Source: Microcaldota archaeon
GTDB lineage: Archaea; Micrarchaeota; Micrarchaeia; Micrarchaeales; CABMGC01
Direction: 5' to 3'
Assembly: GCA_030040335.1 (NCBI GenBank)
Contig: JASHTX010000059.1
Span: 1-33,404, forward strand
Length of the DNA stretch: 33,404 nt
This document shows, piece after piece, positions 16,811-24,373 of this stretch (position 1 is its first letter; every line of letters begins with the position of its first letter). Below the pieces are notes generated by a model. It was not told the origin of the DNA and did no database searches. It saw only the letters and a list, made by a program, of their open reading frames with translations. Both the position numbers and the translations under genes were made by a program.

Positions 16811-16841
16811 ATCACCCAAAAAGCAGAGACGGCTCAAGCCG
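16811..16841 (+). repeat. Degenerate repeat of the pilin-leader core (copy 1; copy 2 is 16991-17020)
   Basis: ATCACCCAAAAAGCAGAGACGGCTCAAGCCG versus ATCACCCAAAA-GTAGAGGCGGCGAAAGCCG. Confidence 0.6.
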
Positions 16842-16974
16842 ATGGCTTTCGCCATGTCGTTTTGTATAGCGTTGACCTACGCTTTCCTGTGAATATGTAT
16901 TGAAGTAAAAGATTTATATCTCTTATGCTCACCTTATAGTAAAGTATATATTCTTTAATATCCAAAGTAATAGC

Positions 16975-17022
16975 GCCAGCAAAAACTGGCATCACCCAAA
17001 AGTAGAGGCGGCGAAAGCCGCC
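16975..17022 (+). promoter_or_regulatory. Structured leader of the pilin-like operon (two hairpins)
   Basis: GCCAG-CAAAAA-CTGGC (16975-16990), ATCACCCAAAAGTAGA linker, GGCGGC-GAAA-GCCGCC (17007-17022), between TATA-like AGTATATATTC (about 16943-16953) and ATG 17043. Confidence 0.5.
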
Positions 17023-17042
17023 CCAATGCTCAACGTGCTGCA

Positions 17043-17216
17043 ATGAAGGCGCAACTAAGTCTTGAGATTCTTATCAGCATGTCACTGTCGCTCCTGATAG
17101 TGCTCGCGATTCTGCAGTATTTTAGTGCGGCGCGGGTGCTGATGGTAAAAACAGAAGGCGCGCTGGTTGGCATGGCAAACAGTGCACGGGCATACGAGGG
17201 GAAGCCGGTCACATGA
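17043..17216 (+). CDS. Small pilin-like protein with class III signal peptide
   Basis: Translated by hand: MKAQLSLEILISMSLSLLIVLAILQYFSAARVLMVKTEGALVGMANSARAYEGKPVT; KAQLSLE followed by hydrophobic helix. Not in the ORF track because it is only 57 aa. Confidence 0.75.
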   Translation: MKAQLSLEILISMSLSLLIVLAILQYFSAARVLMVKTEGALVGMANSARAYEGKPVT

Positions 17217-17581
17217 AGCTTGTTATAATATCATTGGATCTGATGCTAGCCCTGCCCATCCTTGCGCTTGGCCTTGCAGTCCTCTTCTCGAGCATCGTGA
17301 ACTCTCAAACATATCTGCTTGCCTTTGCGGGATTGCAGAACAAGACACTGGACCTTTTCACGACCTCGCAGCAGATCGCGCACGCTCTGGATGCGAATCA
17401 GGTGAACGGAACCACTGCTGCAGAGCTCGCGTCCGATATTGCCTTGGGAAATGGAGTTGCTGCAGGAGTATTGGATGTTGGCTCTGCTGCTGATTGTGTC
17501 AACGCCCTCACGCTCTGCAGGATCGTGACGGTATCAGGCGCAGCAAGGCTGCTGGTGGTGAGCTATGAAAATGCAGGCTAG
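17213..17581 (+). CDS. Small membrane/secreted protein of the pilin-like operon
   Basis: ATGA overlap with the preceding gene; N-terminal hydrophobic helix MKLVIISLDLMLALPILALGLAVLFSSIV. Confidence 0.7.
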   Translation: MKLVIISLDLMLALPILALGLAVLFSSIVNSQTYLLAFAGLQNKTLDLFTTSQQIAHALDANQVNGTTAAELASDIALGNGVAAGVLDVGSAADCVNALTLCRIVTVSGAARLLVVSYENAG

Positions 17582-18533
17582 CATCGAGTTCCTGCTCGTA
17601 CTGAGCGCTATTGCAGCACTGAGTCTCAGCGTAATCTCCCTTTACGGGAAGCAGCTCTTTGCAGAGACAGGGGCATTTGCGGAAGTGGCCAATGCGTCTC
17701 AGGCAAATATCTCACTCTCGAACTACACGCTTCCTTACTACAGCCAGGCGGAGCAGGAAGCGTACTCGGCAGAGATAGTCGGGAGAAACGAGAGACTGGC
17801 GTACGTGATAAGCCAGCCTTCGAACATTACCAACCTTACAGAAAGAAGCCATTGTACATACTATGGCACGTACTATCCTCCGCCCGGCATTGGCGAGCAG
17901 TGCGGCACCTATAACGCCTGGTATTACCTTGCCGCGAACTCCCTCTGCCCGGACAGCAGCGCATACTGCATCTTTGCGAACGACACGGGATACGCAGTTG
18001 AGAACGCGGGCCCGGCCAGAAACTATATCTACAATTTCACTCTGGAGATAAGCGCGCAGGGCGACCGGATGCTGGCATATCTGCAGAGCGGGCAGAACGA
18101 GTCTCCGTTAATGCTTGGCAACACAACCGTGGGCTACGCAAGGGTCGTTGATGTAAGCAGCGGCGAGCCTGGCCTTAGCTTGAGCCTGATAAGCTACGGC
18201 GGCACCTACTCGCTGCTTAACGAGAGCCTTTATGGGCAATACGCGCAGTCCGAAAGCCTCGCGTATCCAGTTTTGAGCTACTACAACGGAAGCGAGGTTG
18301 ACTCTGACACGCAGGCAACCATACAGGAAGCCGTATACTCTTTCACCAAGGCTTCGAAGGAACTGAGGTATGGTCCTGCTTTGCATGCTCAGTGTGATGT
18401 GGCAGGGTCGCAGTACGTATGCAATGCAACCTACCCATTCTTCTACGTAATCGATGCCAACGTCTCCGGCGGCCTCGGAATCCAGAATGAGACCCTCTAC
18501 TACCTGGGTTCCGTGATAAGGGTGTATGCATGA
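17565..18533 (+). CDS. Large pilin-like secreted protein with class III signal peptide
   Basis: MKMQASIEFLLVLSAIAALSLSVISLYGKQ: archaeal pilin-type QxSIEF motif plus helix; extracellular region rich in N-x-S/T sequons and cysteines. Confidence 0.78.
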   Translation: MKMQASIEFLLVLSAIAALSLSVISLYGKQLFAETGAFAEVANASQANISLSNYTLPYYSQAEQEAYSAEIVGRNERLAYVISQPSNITNLTERSHCTYYGTYYPPPGIGEQCGTYNAWYYLAANSLCPDSSAYCIFANDTGYAVENAGPARNYIYNFTLEISAQGDRMLAYLQSGQNESPLMLGNTTVGYARVVDVSSGEPGLSLSLISYGGTYSLLNESLYGQYAQSESLAYPVLSYYNGSEVDSDTQATIQEAVYSFTKASKELRYGPALHAQCDVAGSQYVCNATYPFFYVIDANVSGGLGIQNETLYYLGSVIRVYA

Positions 18534-18925
18534 AGGCCCAGTTCGCAACCATAGAAGCAACGCTGTCGTTTGCGGTGATAGCTGTTGCAGCGATTTTCGT
18601 CTCACAGCAGATCGGCGCGGCAAACAGAAGTTTCCAAGCTGAGGAGAGCAGGCTTGCGCAGGCTGCTGCAATCTACGACATAGCCAATGAGTTTGAGAGG
18701 AATATCAGCGCAAACTACTGCCTTGCCTCATACCTCTCCCAGGATTCAGTATGCATGAGCTCTCTTGTAAGCAACTACGAGAAGGTCTATGGGCTGGCGA
18801 CAATTGCAATAAGCGGAAATATGACCGCTGCCTCAAGCGCTCCGGAGAACGGAACCGCTTGCTTTGAGGTTTACCTGCAGGCGGAGAACTCGACAGGCAG
18901 CGTCTGCATTGCTGCGGGTGGTTGA
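18530..18925 (+). CDS. Pilin-like protein
   Basis: MKAQFATIEATLSFAVIAVAAIFVSQQIG; 4-bp ATGA overlap with the preceding gene. Confidence 0.72.
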   Translation: MKAQFATIEATLSFAVIAVAAIFVSQQIGAANRSFQAEESRLAQAAAIYDIANEFERNISANYCLASYLSQDSVCMSSLVSNYEKVYGLATIAISGNMTAASSAPENGTACFEVYLQAENSTGSVCIAAGG

Positions 18926-19081
18926 ATGTCATTCTACGGCCTTGTTCTTGTGGCCATTGTTCTGATTGTTTGCATATACATGTCCCTATTCATGAACGAG
19001 CTAACTGCGGTAGCTTCGGCATCAAATGCGAGCATCGAGATCGCACAAAGCATAAACGCTGCGGCAGGAGAGCAGGGATAG
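18926..19081 (+). CDS. Very small membrane protein of the pilin-like operon
   Basis: Translated by hand: MSFYGLVLVAIVLIVCIYMSLFMNELTAVASASNASIEIAQSINAAAGEQG; begins immediately after the preceding stop. Confidence 0.6.
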   Translation: MSFYGLVLVAIVLIVCIYMSLFMNELTAVASASNASIEIAQSINAAAGEQG

Positions 19082-19364
19082 AACAAAGCCACTTGTCATA
19101 AACGTAAATGCGGCAACATTTCCGCACAAAAGGCGTATAAATATAACTCTGTAATATATCATCGGGGAATGGGTTAAGTGTCCTTGGGGGGAACATATTG
19201 GGGAATATGTACCACGCGAGGCAGTCAGAGATCGGTCATTTTGGCCGGGCCTGAGAAGCCATAACGGAGACAGCCTCAGCGCGGTAAAACGGGGGCAGAA
19301 GAATGCTGAGCTTAGCATAGACGGCACAGAGCTGCTTGACAGGCTCAATTATGCCAAGACTCTG

Positions 19365-20399
19365 ATGAAGAGCGGGAGCCTTGAGGAGCTGAACAACAAA
19401 GTCAGGAAGAAGATAATAAGCCTGGAACTGATGGCCGTGGAGCGTAGTCTTTCCAGCCCCTCAACCAAGAACGCGATAGAGGCGCTGGCAGAATTCGCGT
19501 GGAAACTTCCGGATAACAGGCTGTGGACCGTGCTTACGCTCACTCTTGAGGAGGGAAACGGGGGCCTCAGGATCGCCCCTGACCTTGCAAGGGCGCTCAT
19601 AACCAGCCAGTCGCCCGATTATGCGGTCAAGAAATACAGGGAAGAAGCCAAGATGCTCGGCAGGATGGCGAGGATCTCGTTCAGGGCCGATGTCACAAGC
19701 TACTGGCGCGAGGACGGGAGCGCCAAGAAGGGGCCGGAGCACTTCGTGCCATTGGTTGAGAGCGAGATAGACTGGAAAACCGGAATAGTGAGGGGCAAGT
19801 ACCTGTTCTACATGCTCAGGTACGAGGTGGACACGACCTTCAATGTTTTCGGAGGAGTTCTTGTAAACACCATGTTTCGTCTGCGGCCGACTCCGGAATA
19901 CGAAGGTGTGGGTTTCAGGTTTGCGGTAGACGGCAATGAGAGGCTTGTCCTTGAGGAGGCGGATCTGAGGGCACACTTCGGCGCATACAGGGTCCCGATA
20001 GAAATGGCCGAGAGGACGCGTGAGCGGAGGATAAAGGTCACGGCTGTGCCTGACAACGGGCACTATACGAACGGCCATGCGAACTTCCTTGTATTGAAGG
20101 ACGACCCGGAAACCCTGGCAAAGGTAGTTGCAAGGTATCCGCAGCTAGCGAACAAGGATATCAAGCACGCGCTGGACGTGATAATAGAGCTGAACCCGCA
20201 GATAGACTTCCTCAAGCACCTGAACCCGAAGCAGGCTTTCCAGGAACTGGAGCTGGTGATGTGGGGCTCCCCGAAAAGGGTGAAGGAATTCTACGAGCGC
20301 GGGGAGCGCTACGATGTGAGGGCCAAGCTGGTCATGGATGTCTGCGGGGAGCGGAGCAGACCATGCTCTGATCCTCTGATAGCCAATACGGCCGCATAG
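19365..20399 (+). CDS. Hypothetical protein; the coding frame appears to extend 5' of the annotated ATG
   Basis: 344-aa ORF; the same frame stays open upstream to about 19170 (…NAELSIDGTELLDRLNYAKTLMKSG) but has no ATG/GTG/TTG there. TATA-like CGTATAAATATAAC near 19134-19147. Confidence 0.72.
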   Translation: MKSGSLEELNNKVRKKIISLELMAVERSLSSPSTKNAIEALAEFAWKLPDNRLWTVLTLTLEEGNGGLRIAPDLARALITSQSPDYAVKKYREEAKMLGRMARISFRADVTSYWREDGSAKKGPEHFVPLVESEIDWKTGIVRGKYLFYMLRYEVDTTFNVFGGVLVNTMFRLRPTPEYEGVGFRFAVDGNERLVLEEADLRAHFGAYRVPIEMAERTRERRIKVTAVPDNGHYTNGHANFLVLKDDPETLAKVVARYPQLANKDIKHALDVIIELNPQIDFLKHLNPKQAFQELELVMWGSPKRVKEFYERGERYDVRAKLVMDVCGERSRPCSDPLIANTAA

Positions 20400-20457
20400 T
20401 CTCAGAGCTGCTAGTTTCATCAAGACTGCAAAAAGGCGTGCTGTTTCGATAGGATTT

Positions 20458-20475
20458 TATACTTATGGCAGTATA
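20458..20475. promoter_or_regulatory. Inverted repeat TATACT-N6-AGTATA overlapping the lemA promoter region
   Basis: Perfect 6-bp arms, 15 nt upstream of the lemA ATG. Confidence 0.5.
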
Positions 20476-20489
20476 AGAGTCTTGATTTA

Positions 20490-21104
20490 ATGGTGAGCGG
20501 TTTAGAGCTAGGTGTTATAGCAGTAATTGTACTGATTTTGCTCATCCTGGGCGCGATATGGAACGGACTGGTAGGCAAGCGCAACAGGGTGCAGGATGCG
20601 TGGGCGCAGATAGACGTGCAGCTCAAGCGAAGATATGACCTGATCCCCAACCTCATCGAGACCGTAAAGGGATACATGAAGTATGAGAAGGGCACGCTGA
20701 CGCAGATAACGGCGTTGAGGAGCTCGATAGTCACGGGCAGCGTGCAGGACAAGGCCGCAGCGAACAACATGCTGAGCGGCGCGCTCAAGAGCCTCTTTGC
20801 TGTTGCGGAGAACTACCCGAACCTCAAGGCGGATGAGAGCTACCAGAACCTTCAGAACGAGCTTGAGAACACGGAGAACAAGATCTCATTCGTAAGGACT
20901 TCTTACAACGATTACGTGCTTGATTATAACAACGCGATACAGCAGCTTCCAGGAGTGCTTGTTGCAGGCGCGTTCGGCTTCAAGAGGCAGGACTTCTTCC
21001 AGGCACCTCCAGAAGCGGCGGAGCCTGTGAAGGTCGACCTGACGAGCGACGACTCTGATGACGCGAAGCCGCAGGGCAAGGCCTCGAAGGCGCCGAAGAA
21101 GTAA
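20490..21104 (+). CDS. lemA: LemA family protein
   Basis: N-terminal TM helix then NRVQDAWAQIDVQLKRRYDLIPNLIETVKGYMKYE, YNDYVLDYNNAIQQLPG...FGF. Confidence 0.95.
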   Translation: MVSGLELGVIAVIVLILLILGAIWNGLVGKRNRVQDAWAQIDVQLKRRYDLIPNLIETVKGYMKYEKGTLTQITALRSSIVTGSVQDKAAANNMLSGALKSLFAVAENYPNLKADESYQNLQNELENTENKISFVRTSYNDYVLDYNNAIQQLPGVLVAGAFGFKRQDFFQAPPEAAEPVKVDLTSDDSDDAKPQGKASKAPKK

Positions 21105-21118
21105 GGGTACAGGTGTAG

Positions 21119-22030
21119 ATGGCCAGTTTCTTCGATGAGATAGCCAGGAATAAGACAAAGTCACTCATCTTCATGTTCATCTTCACCCTCTTCTTCATAG
21201 GAATCCTGTGGTTCTTCGTCTTCGCTTTCCTGGGCCTCGGCTGGATCACCTTCGCGATCGTCTCTCTGATCGTGCTGATATATGCGGCTTACAGCTACTA
21301 CCACGGCGAGAAGCTCGTGCTGCGCGTATCAAGGGCGCAGGAGGCGGACAGGAAGCAGTATCCAAATTTCTACGCTGCGGCAGAGGGCCTCTCGTCAGCC
21401 ATGCAGGTCCCGATGCCGAAACTCTACGTCATGAACGATCCGAACCCGAACGCATTCGCAACAGGAAGGCGCACCAGTCCATCGATCTGCGCGACGACTG
21501 GATTGCTCTCGATGATGAACAGGGACGAGCTTGACGGAGTCATAGCGCACGAGATGTCTCACATAGCAGACAACGACGTCCAGCTGATGACCATCGCGAT
21601 AGCCTACATCGGAGCGATAGGCCTTATAGCGGCTTTTGTGAGGGGCCTTATGTTCTTCGGATTGGGCGGCTTTGGTGGAAACCGCAGGGGTGGCGGAGCG
21701 ATCCTGGTGCTGCTGCTTGTGGGTTTCGTAATAGGACTGCTAGCGCCTTTGTTTGCCACGCTTATGCAGCTTGCGATCTCTAGGAGGAGGGAATATCTTG
21801 CGGACGCGAACGGTGCGAGGGTCACAAGGGATCCTGCGTCGCTTGTCAGCGCGCTGAAGAAGCTGCAAACTTATTCTGCAGCTCCTGCGGCTAAGCCGGT
21901 CCAGCACGCGAATGAGGTCACGGCGCCGATGTACTTCGCCAACCCGTTCACAGGAAAGAGCGTGATGAACCTCTTCTCAACGCACCCTCCGATCGACGAG
22001 AGAATAAAGAGACTGCAGGCAATGTACTAA
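21119..22030 (+). CDS. htpX: M48 family metalloprotease HtpX
   Basis: VIAHEMSHIADNDVQLMTIA (HExxH), NPNAFATGR, REYLADANGARVT, FSTHPPIDERIKRL. Confidence 0.96.
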   Translation: MASFFDEIARNKTKSLIFMFIFTLFFIGILWFFVFAFLGLGWITFAIVSLIVLIYAAYSYYHGEKLVLRVSRAQEADRKQYPNFYAAAEGLSSAMQVPMPKLYVMNDPNPNAFATGRRTSPSICATTGLLSMMNRDELDGVIAHEMSHIADNDVQLMTIAIAYIGAIGLIAAFVRGLMFFGLGGFGGNRRGGGAILVLLLVGFVIGLLAPLFATLMQLAISRRREYLADANGARVTRDPASLVSALKKLQTYSAAPAAKPVQHANEVTAPMYFANPFTGKSVMNLFSTHPPIDERIKRLQAMY

Positions 22031-22056
22031 GGAACGGGAAAAGATAGCTGTTGCTT

Positions 22057-22944
22057 TTACTTCTTAAGCGCATCAGCTACAGCTTCAGATATGTCTGTTA
22101 TGTGCGCCTTGGGATATAGCACTGTGTTTGTGCCGTAGAGCTCTGAAACGCCAGCCTCCTTCAGCTTCTTCGCAGCATCGCCTATCATAAGAAGATGCAC
22201 AGCAGCAGCAACGATGCGCTTGGCGCCCTTCTTTTTTGCAAACTCCGCGGTCTGCACAACTGTGCCGCCGCTGCTTATCATGTCGTCCACTATCACAACG
22301 TCCATGCCATCAAAGTCTTTGTCTGGTCCGCTTAGCATCCTTATCTTTCCTGTCAACCTGTCCCTTTGTTTCTCCATCGAGGCATAATCGCACTTCAGCG
22401 TTTCGGCAAAATTCTGTGCCATGTGCGTTGCACTCTTGTCTGCGGCGAGCACAAACGGCATCTTCACATTGCCTTTCAGCGCCCTGGCCAGAGGCACAGA
22501 GCCGTCGATCACTTTCACTGCACCATGAAAAGCGGACAGCGGCGCAGACTTGTGAGGCGCTACGGTAAACAGCGTTGTTATTCCTGAGTAGCCGAGCAGA
22601 TCCAGCACCGTCGATATGCTTACAGCGTTGTTCTTCCCCTCGAACTTCATATCCTGGCGCGCATAGGCCAGATACGGTATCACGGCCTTTATGCTCTTTG
22701 CCTTCTCTTTCCTCAGCTCGTCTGCAAGTATGAGCAATTCGACGAGGCCCTTGTCCTGATAGGGATACAGGGATTGCACTATCACAACGTCCTTTCCCCT
22801 CACCTCTCCGGGAATGACTATTTCGGACTCGCCGTCAGGGAAGAGCTTTCTGGAGACTTCGATTGACTCGCACCCCAGCGCAGATGCGACCGATCTGCCG
22901 ATCCCATTCCCGCTTGGGCCTTCTATAACAAGCATGAGAAACAC
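22057..22944 (-). CDS. prs: Ribose-phosphate pyrophosphokinase
   Basis: DGESEIVIPGEVRGKDVVIVQSLYP, IPYLAYARQDMKF, DVVIVDDMISSGGTVVQTAEFAKKKGAKRIVAAAVH (PRPP loop). Start may be the ATG at 22935. Confidence 0.96.
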   Translation of the reverse strand: MFLMLVIEGPSGNGIGRSVASALGCESIEVSRKLFPDGESEIVIPGEVRGKDVVIVQSLYPYQDKGLVELLILADELRKEKAKSIKAVIPYLAYARQDMKFEGKNNAVSISTVLDLLGYSGITTLFTVAPHKSAPLSAFHGAVKVIDGSVPLARALKGNVKMPFVLAADKSATHMAQNFAETLKCDYASMEKQRDRLTGKIRMLSGPDKDFDGMDVVIVDDMISSGGTVVQTAEFAKKKGAKRIVAAAVHLLMIGDAAKKLKEAGVSELYGTNTVLYPKAHITDISEAVADALKK

Positions 22945-22988
22945 TTGCGATTAAGAATTATAATGCTTCGCTGGCAGCAGGATAGCGG

Positions 22989-23384
22989 CTAGACCCTTGT
23001 CAGCGTGAGGCTGGATGTGGAAGTGGACGTGGAAGTGGCTGAAGTGCTCGCTGACGAGGTCGATATGCTGCTAGAGGCCGTCGTGCTGCTTGACGTAACA
23101 TTCACCGTAGTTGGTATTACGGTTGTGACTGTCGAGACCGTGGTTGGCGGAGGAGTAGGAGGAGGCTTGATAAAGAAGGCAAGCGCCACAACTATTATCA
23201 GCACCACACCGGCTATGACCCCGAGGTTTATCGAAGGTTTTGCGACGCGCTGATCTGGAGCTTTCTGCTGTTGCGCGGGTTTTTGCATCGGCTGTGGCTG
23301 AGGCTGAGGGGGTGTTGGTTCCTCATCGATCGTGATGTTCGTGGGCTCGCCTACAGGGCCAGGCTCGTCGGGCATCTCGTCCAT
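22989..23384 (-). CDS. Low-complexity single-TM protein (Pro/Gln-rich N-terminus, Ser/Thr-rich C-terminal stalk)
   Basis: EEPTPPQPQPQPMQKPAQQQ...INLGVIAGVVLIIVVALAFFI...TTVNVTSSSTTASSSISTSSASTSATSTSTSTSSLTLTRV. Confidence 0.65.
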   Translation of the reverse strand: MDEMPDEPGPVGEPTNITIDEEPTPPQPQPQPMQKPAQQQKAPDQRVAKPSINLGVIAGVVLIIVVALAFFIKPPPTPPPTTVSTVTTVIPTTVNVTSSSTTASSSISTSSASTSATSTSTSTSSLTLTRV

Positions 23385-23462
23385 GAATTCAAGCTACTTT
23401 CAACCAACATCAATAAAACTGTTTCTTTCCAAGGCAGAGGCTGAAGTTCACATGTTGGATTA

Positions 23463-23780
23463 CTAAGGTCCTGGCAGCTCGTGTACCACTTTGCTCATGA
23501 GCTCTGACCACGCTAGAGGTCCTTTGTCGCTTGCTCTTCTAAGCGCTTTGGCCGCAACAGTGTCAGACGCCCCGAGCTTGGTGTAATCTTTGGCCATCAT
23601 CGCAGTCATGACCCTCATACGTCTATGCGGCTCATCCAGCGCTCGCTGTACAGCCGCAATAACTTTGGCGTCAGGCACCGAAAAACCGTTGCCGTGCACG
23701 CCCTTGCGCATTGTAAGAGCGGCATTCGTTCCATTCCCTACAACCTTTCTGCCGTCTTTCCTATTTCCATGCAGGACCAC
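23463..23780 (-). CDS. Hypothetical protein
   Basis: 105-aa ORF, no antisense gene conflict; family not recognised. Confidence 0.5.
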   Translation of the reverse strand: MVLHGNRKDGRKVVGNGTNAALTMRKGVHGNGFSVPDAKVIAAVQRALDEPHRRMRVMTAMMAKDYTKLGASDTVAAKALRRASDKGPLAWSELMSKVVHELPGP

Positions 23781-23820
23781 CTTTAGAGTAGTGGTAGCTT
23801 ATCTGGGAGCGTTCTTAAGC

Positions 23821-24369
23821 TTAGTGTCCAATTGCCTCTCCGAGTATCCTGAAAAGATCGTCGATGTAGACGAACGGCACGTACTTTTTGGAGCTCCTTG
23901 GATCGCTCAGCTCCTTCTTGAGCTTTGGGAACGGCATGAGCTTCACCGCATCGACCTCCTCCTTCTGGAGTCTCAGCTCGCCGATGACGATATCGCGCTT
24001 GTAGATGTAGACATGCTGGAACTCCCTGTTGTGGTAGGTCGGGCTTATGATCTCGTCAAACCTTGTCGCAATTATTTCCCTGAGTTCGCTGGGTCTTGCC
24101 TTGACCCCTATCTCCTCGTCCAGCTCCCTCACAATGGCATCTCTCGGCGTTTCGCCTGCAGAGACATGGCACGTTGCTGATGCGGTCCAGAGTCCGGGCT
24201 GCGTTTCCTTATTCATCGAGCGTTTCTGCAGCAGCACCTCTCCCTTCGATGTGTATATCCACGCGTCGCAACCCTGGTGCCACAGCCCGCGCCTGTGGAC
24301 CTCGTTTCTGGGCATCACCACGCCGGTCTTTCTTCCGCTTTCATCTAGGACATCAAAGCTCTCGGCCAT
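23821..24369 (-). CDS. NUDIX hydrolase (isopentenyl-diphosphate isomerase-like subgroup)
   Basis: WHQGCDAWIYTSKGEVLLQKRSMNKETQPGLWTASATCHVSAGETPRDAIVRELDEEIGV: Nudix box with IDI/YfcD-like spacing. Confidence 0.88.
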   Translation of the reverse strand: MAESFDVLDESGRKTGVVMPRNEVHRRGLWHQGCDAWIYTSKGEVLLQKRSMNKETQPGLWTASATCHVSAGETPRDAIVRELDEEIGVKARPSELREIIATRFDEIISPTYHNREFQHVYIYKRDIVIGELRLQKEEVDAVKLMPFPKLKKELSDPRSSKKYVPFVYIDDLFRILGEAIGH

Positions 24370-24373
24370 AGAA

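Noticed and set aside
16834-17043. 69-aa minus-strand ORF spanning the pilin-operon promoter
   Set aside because: Covers an AT-rich promoter region and the structured leader; no coding character.
8352-17216. Integrated mobile element with defined ends
   Set aside because: No integrase, transposase, or convincing att/direct repeats were found; accessory character is inferred only from gene content.
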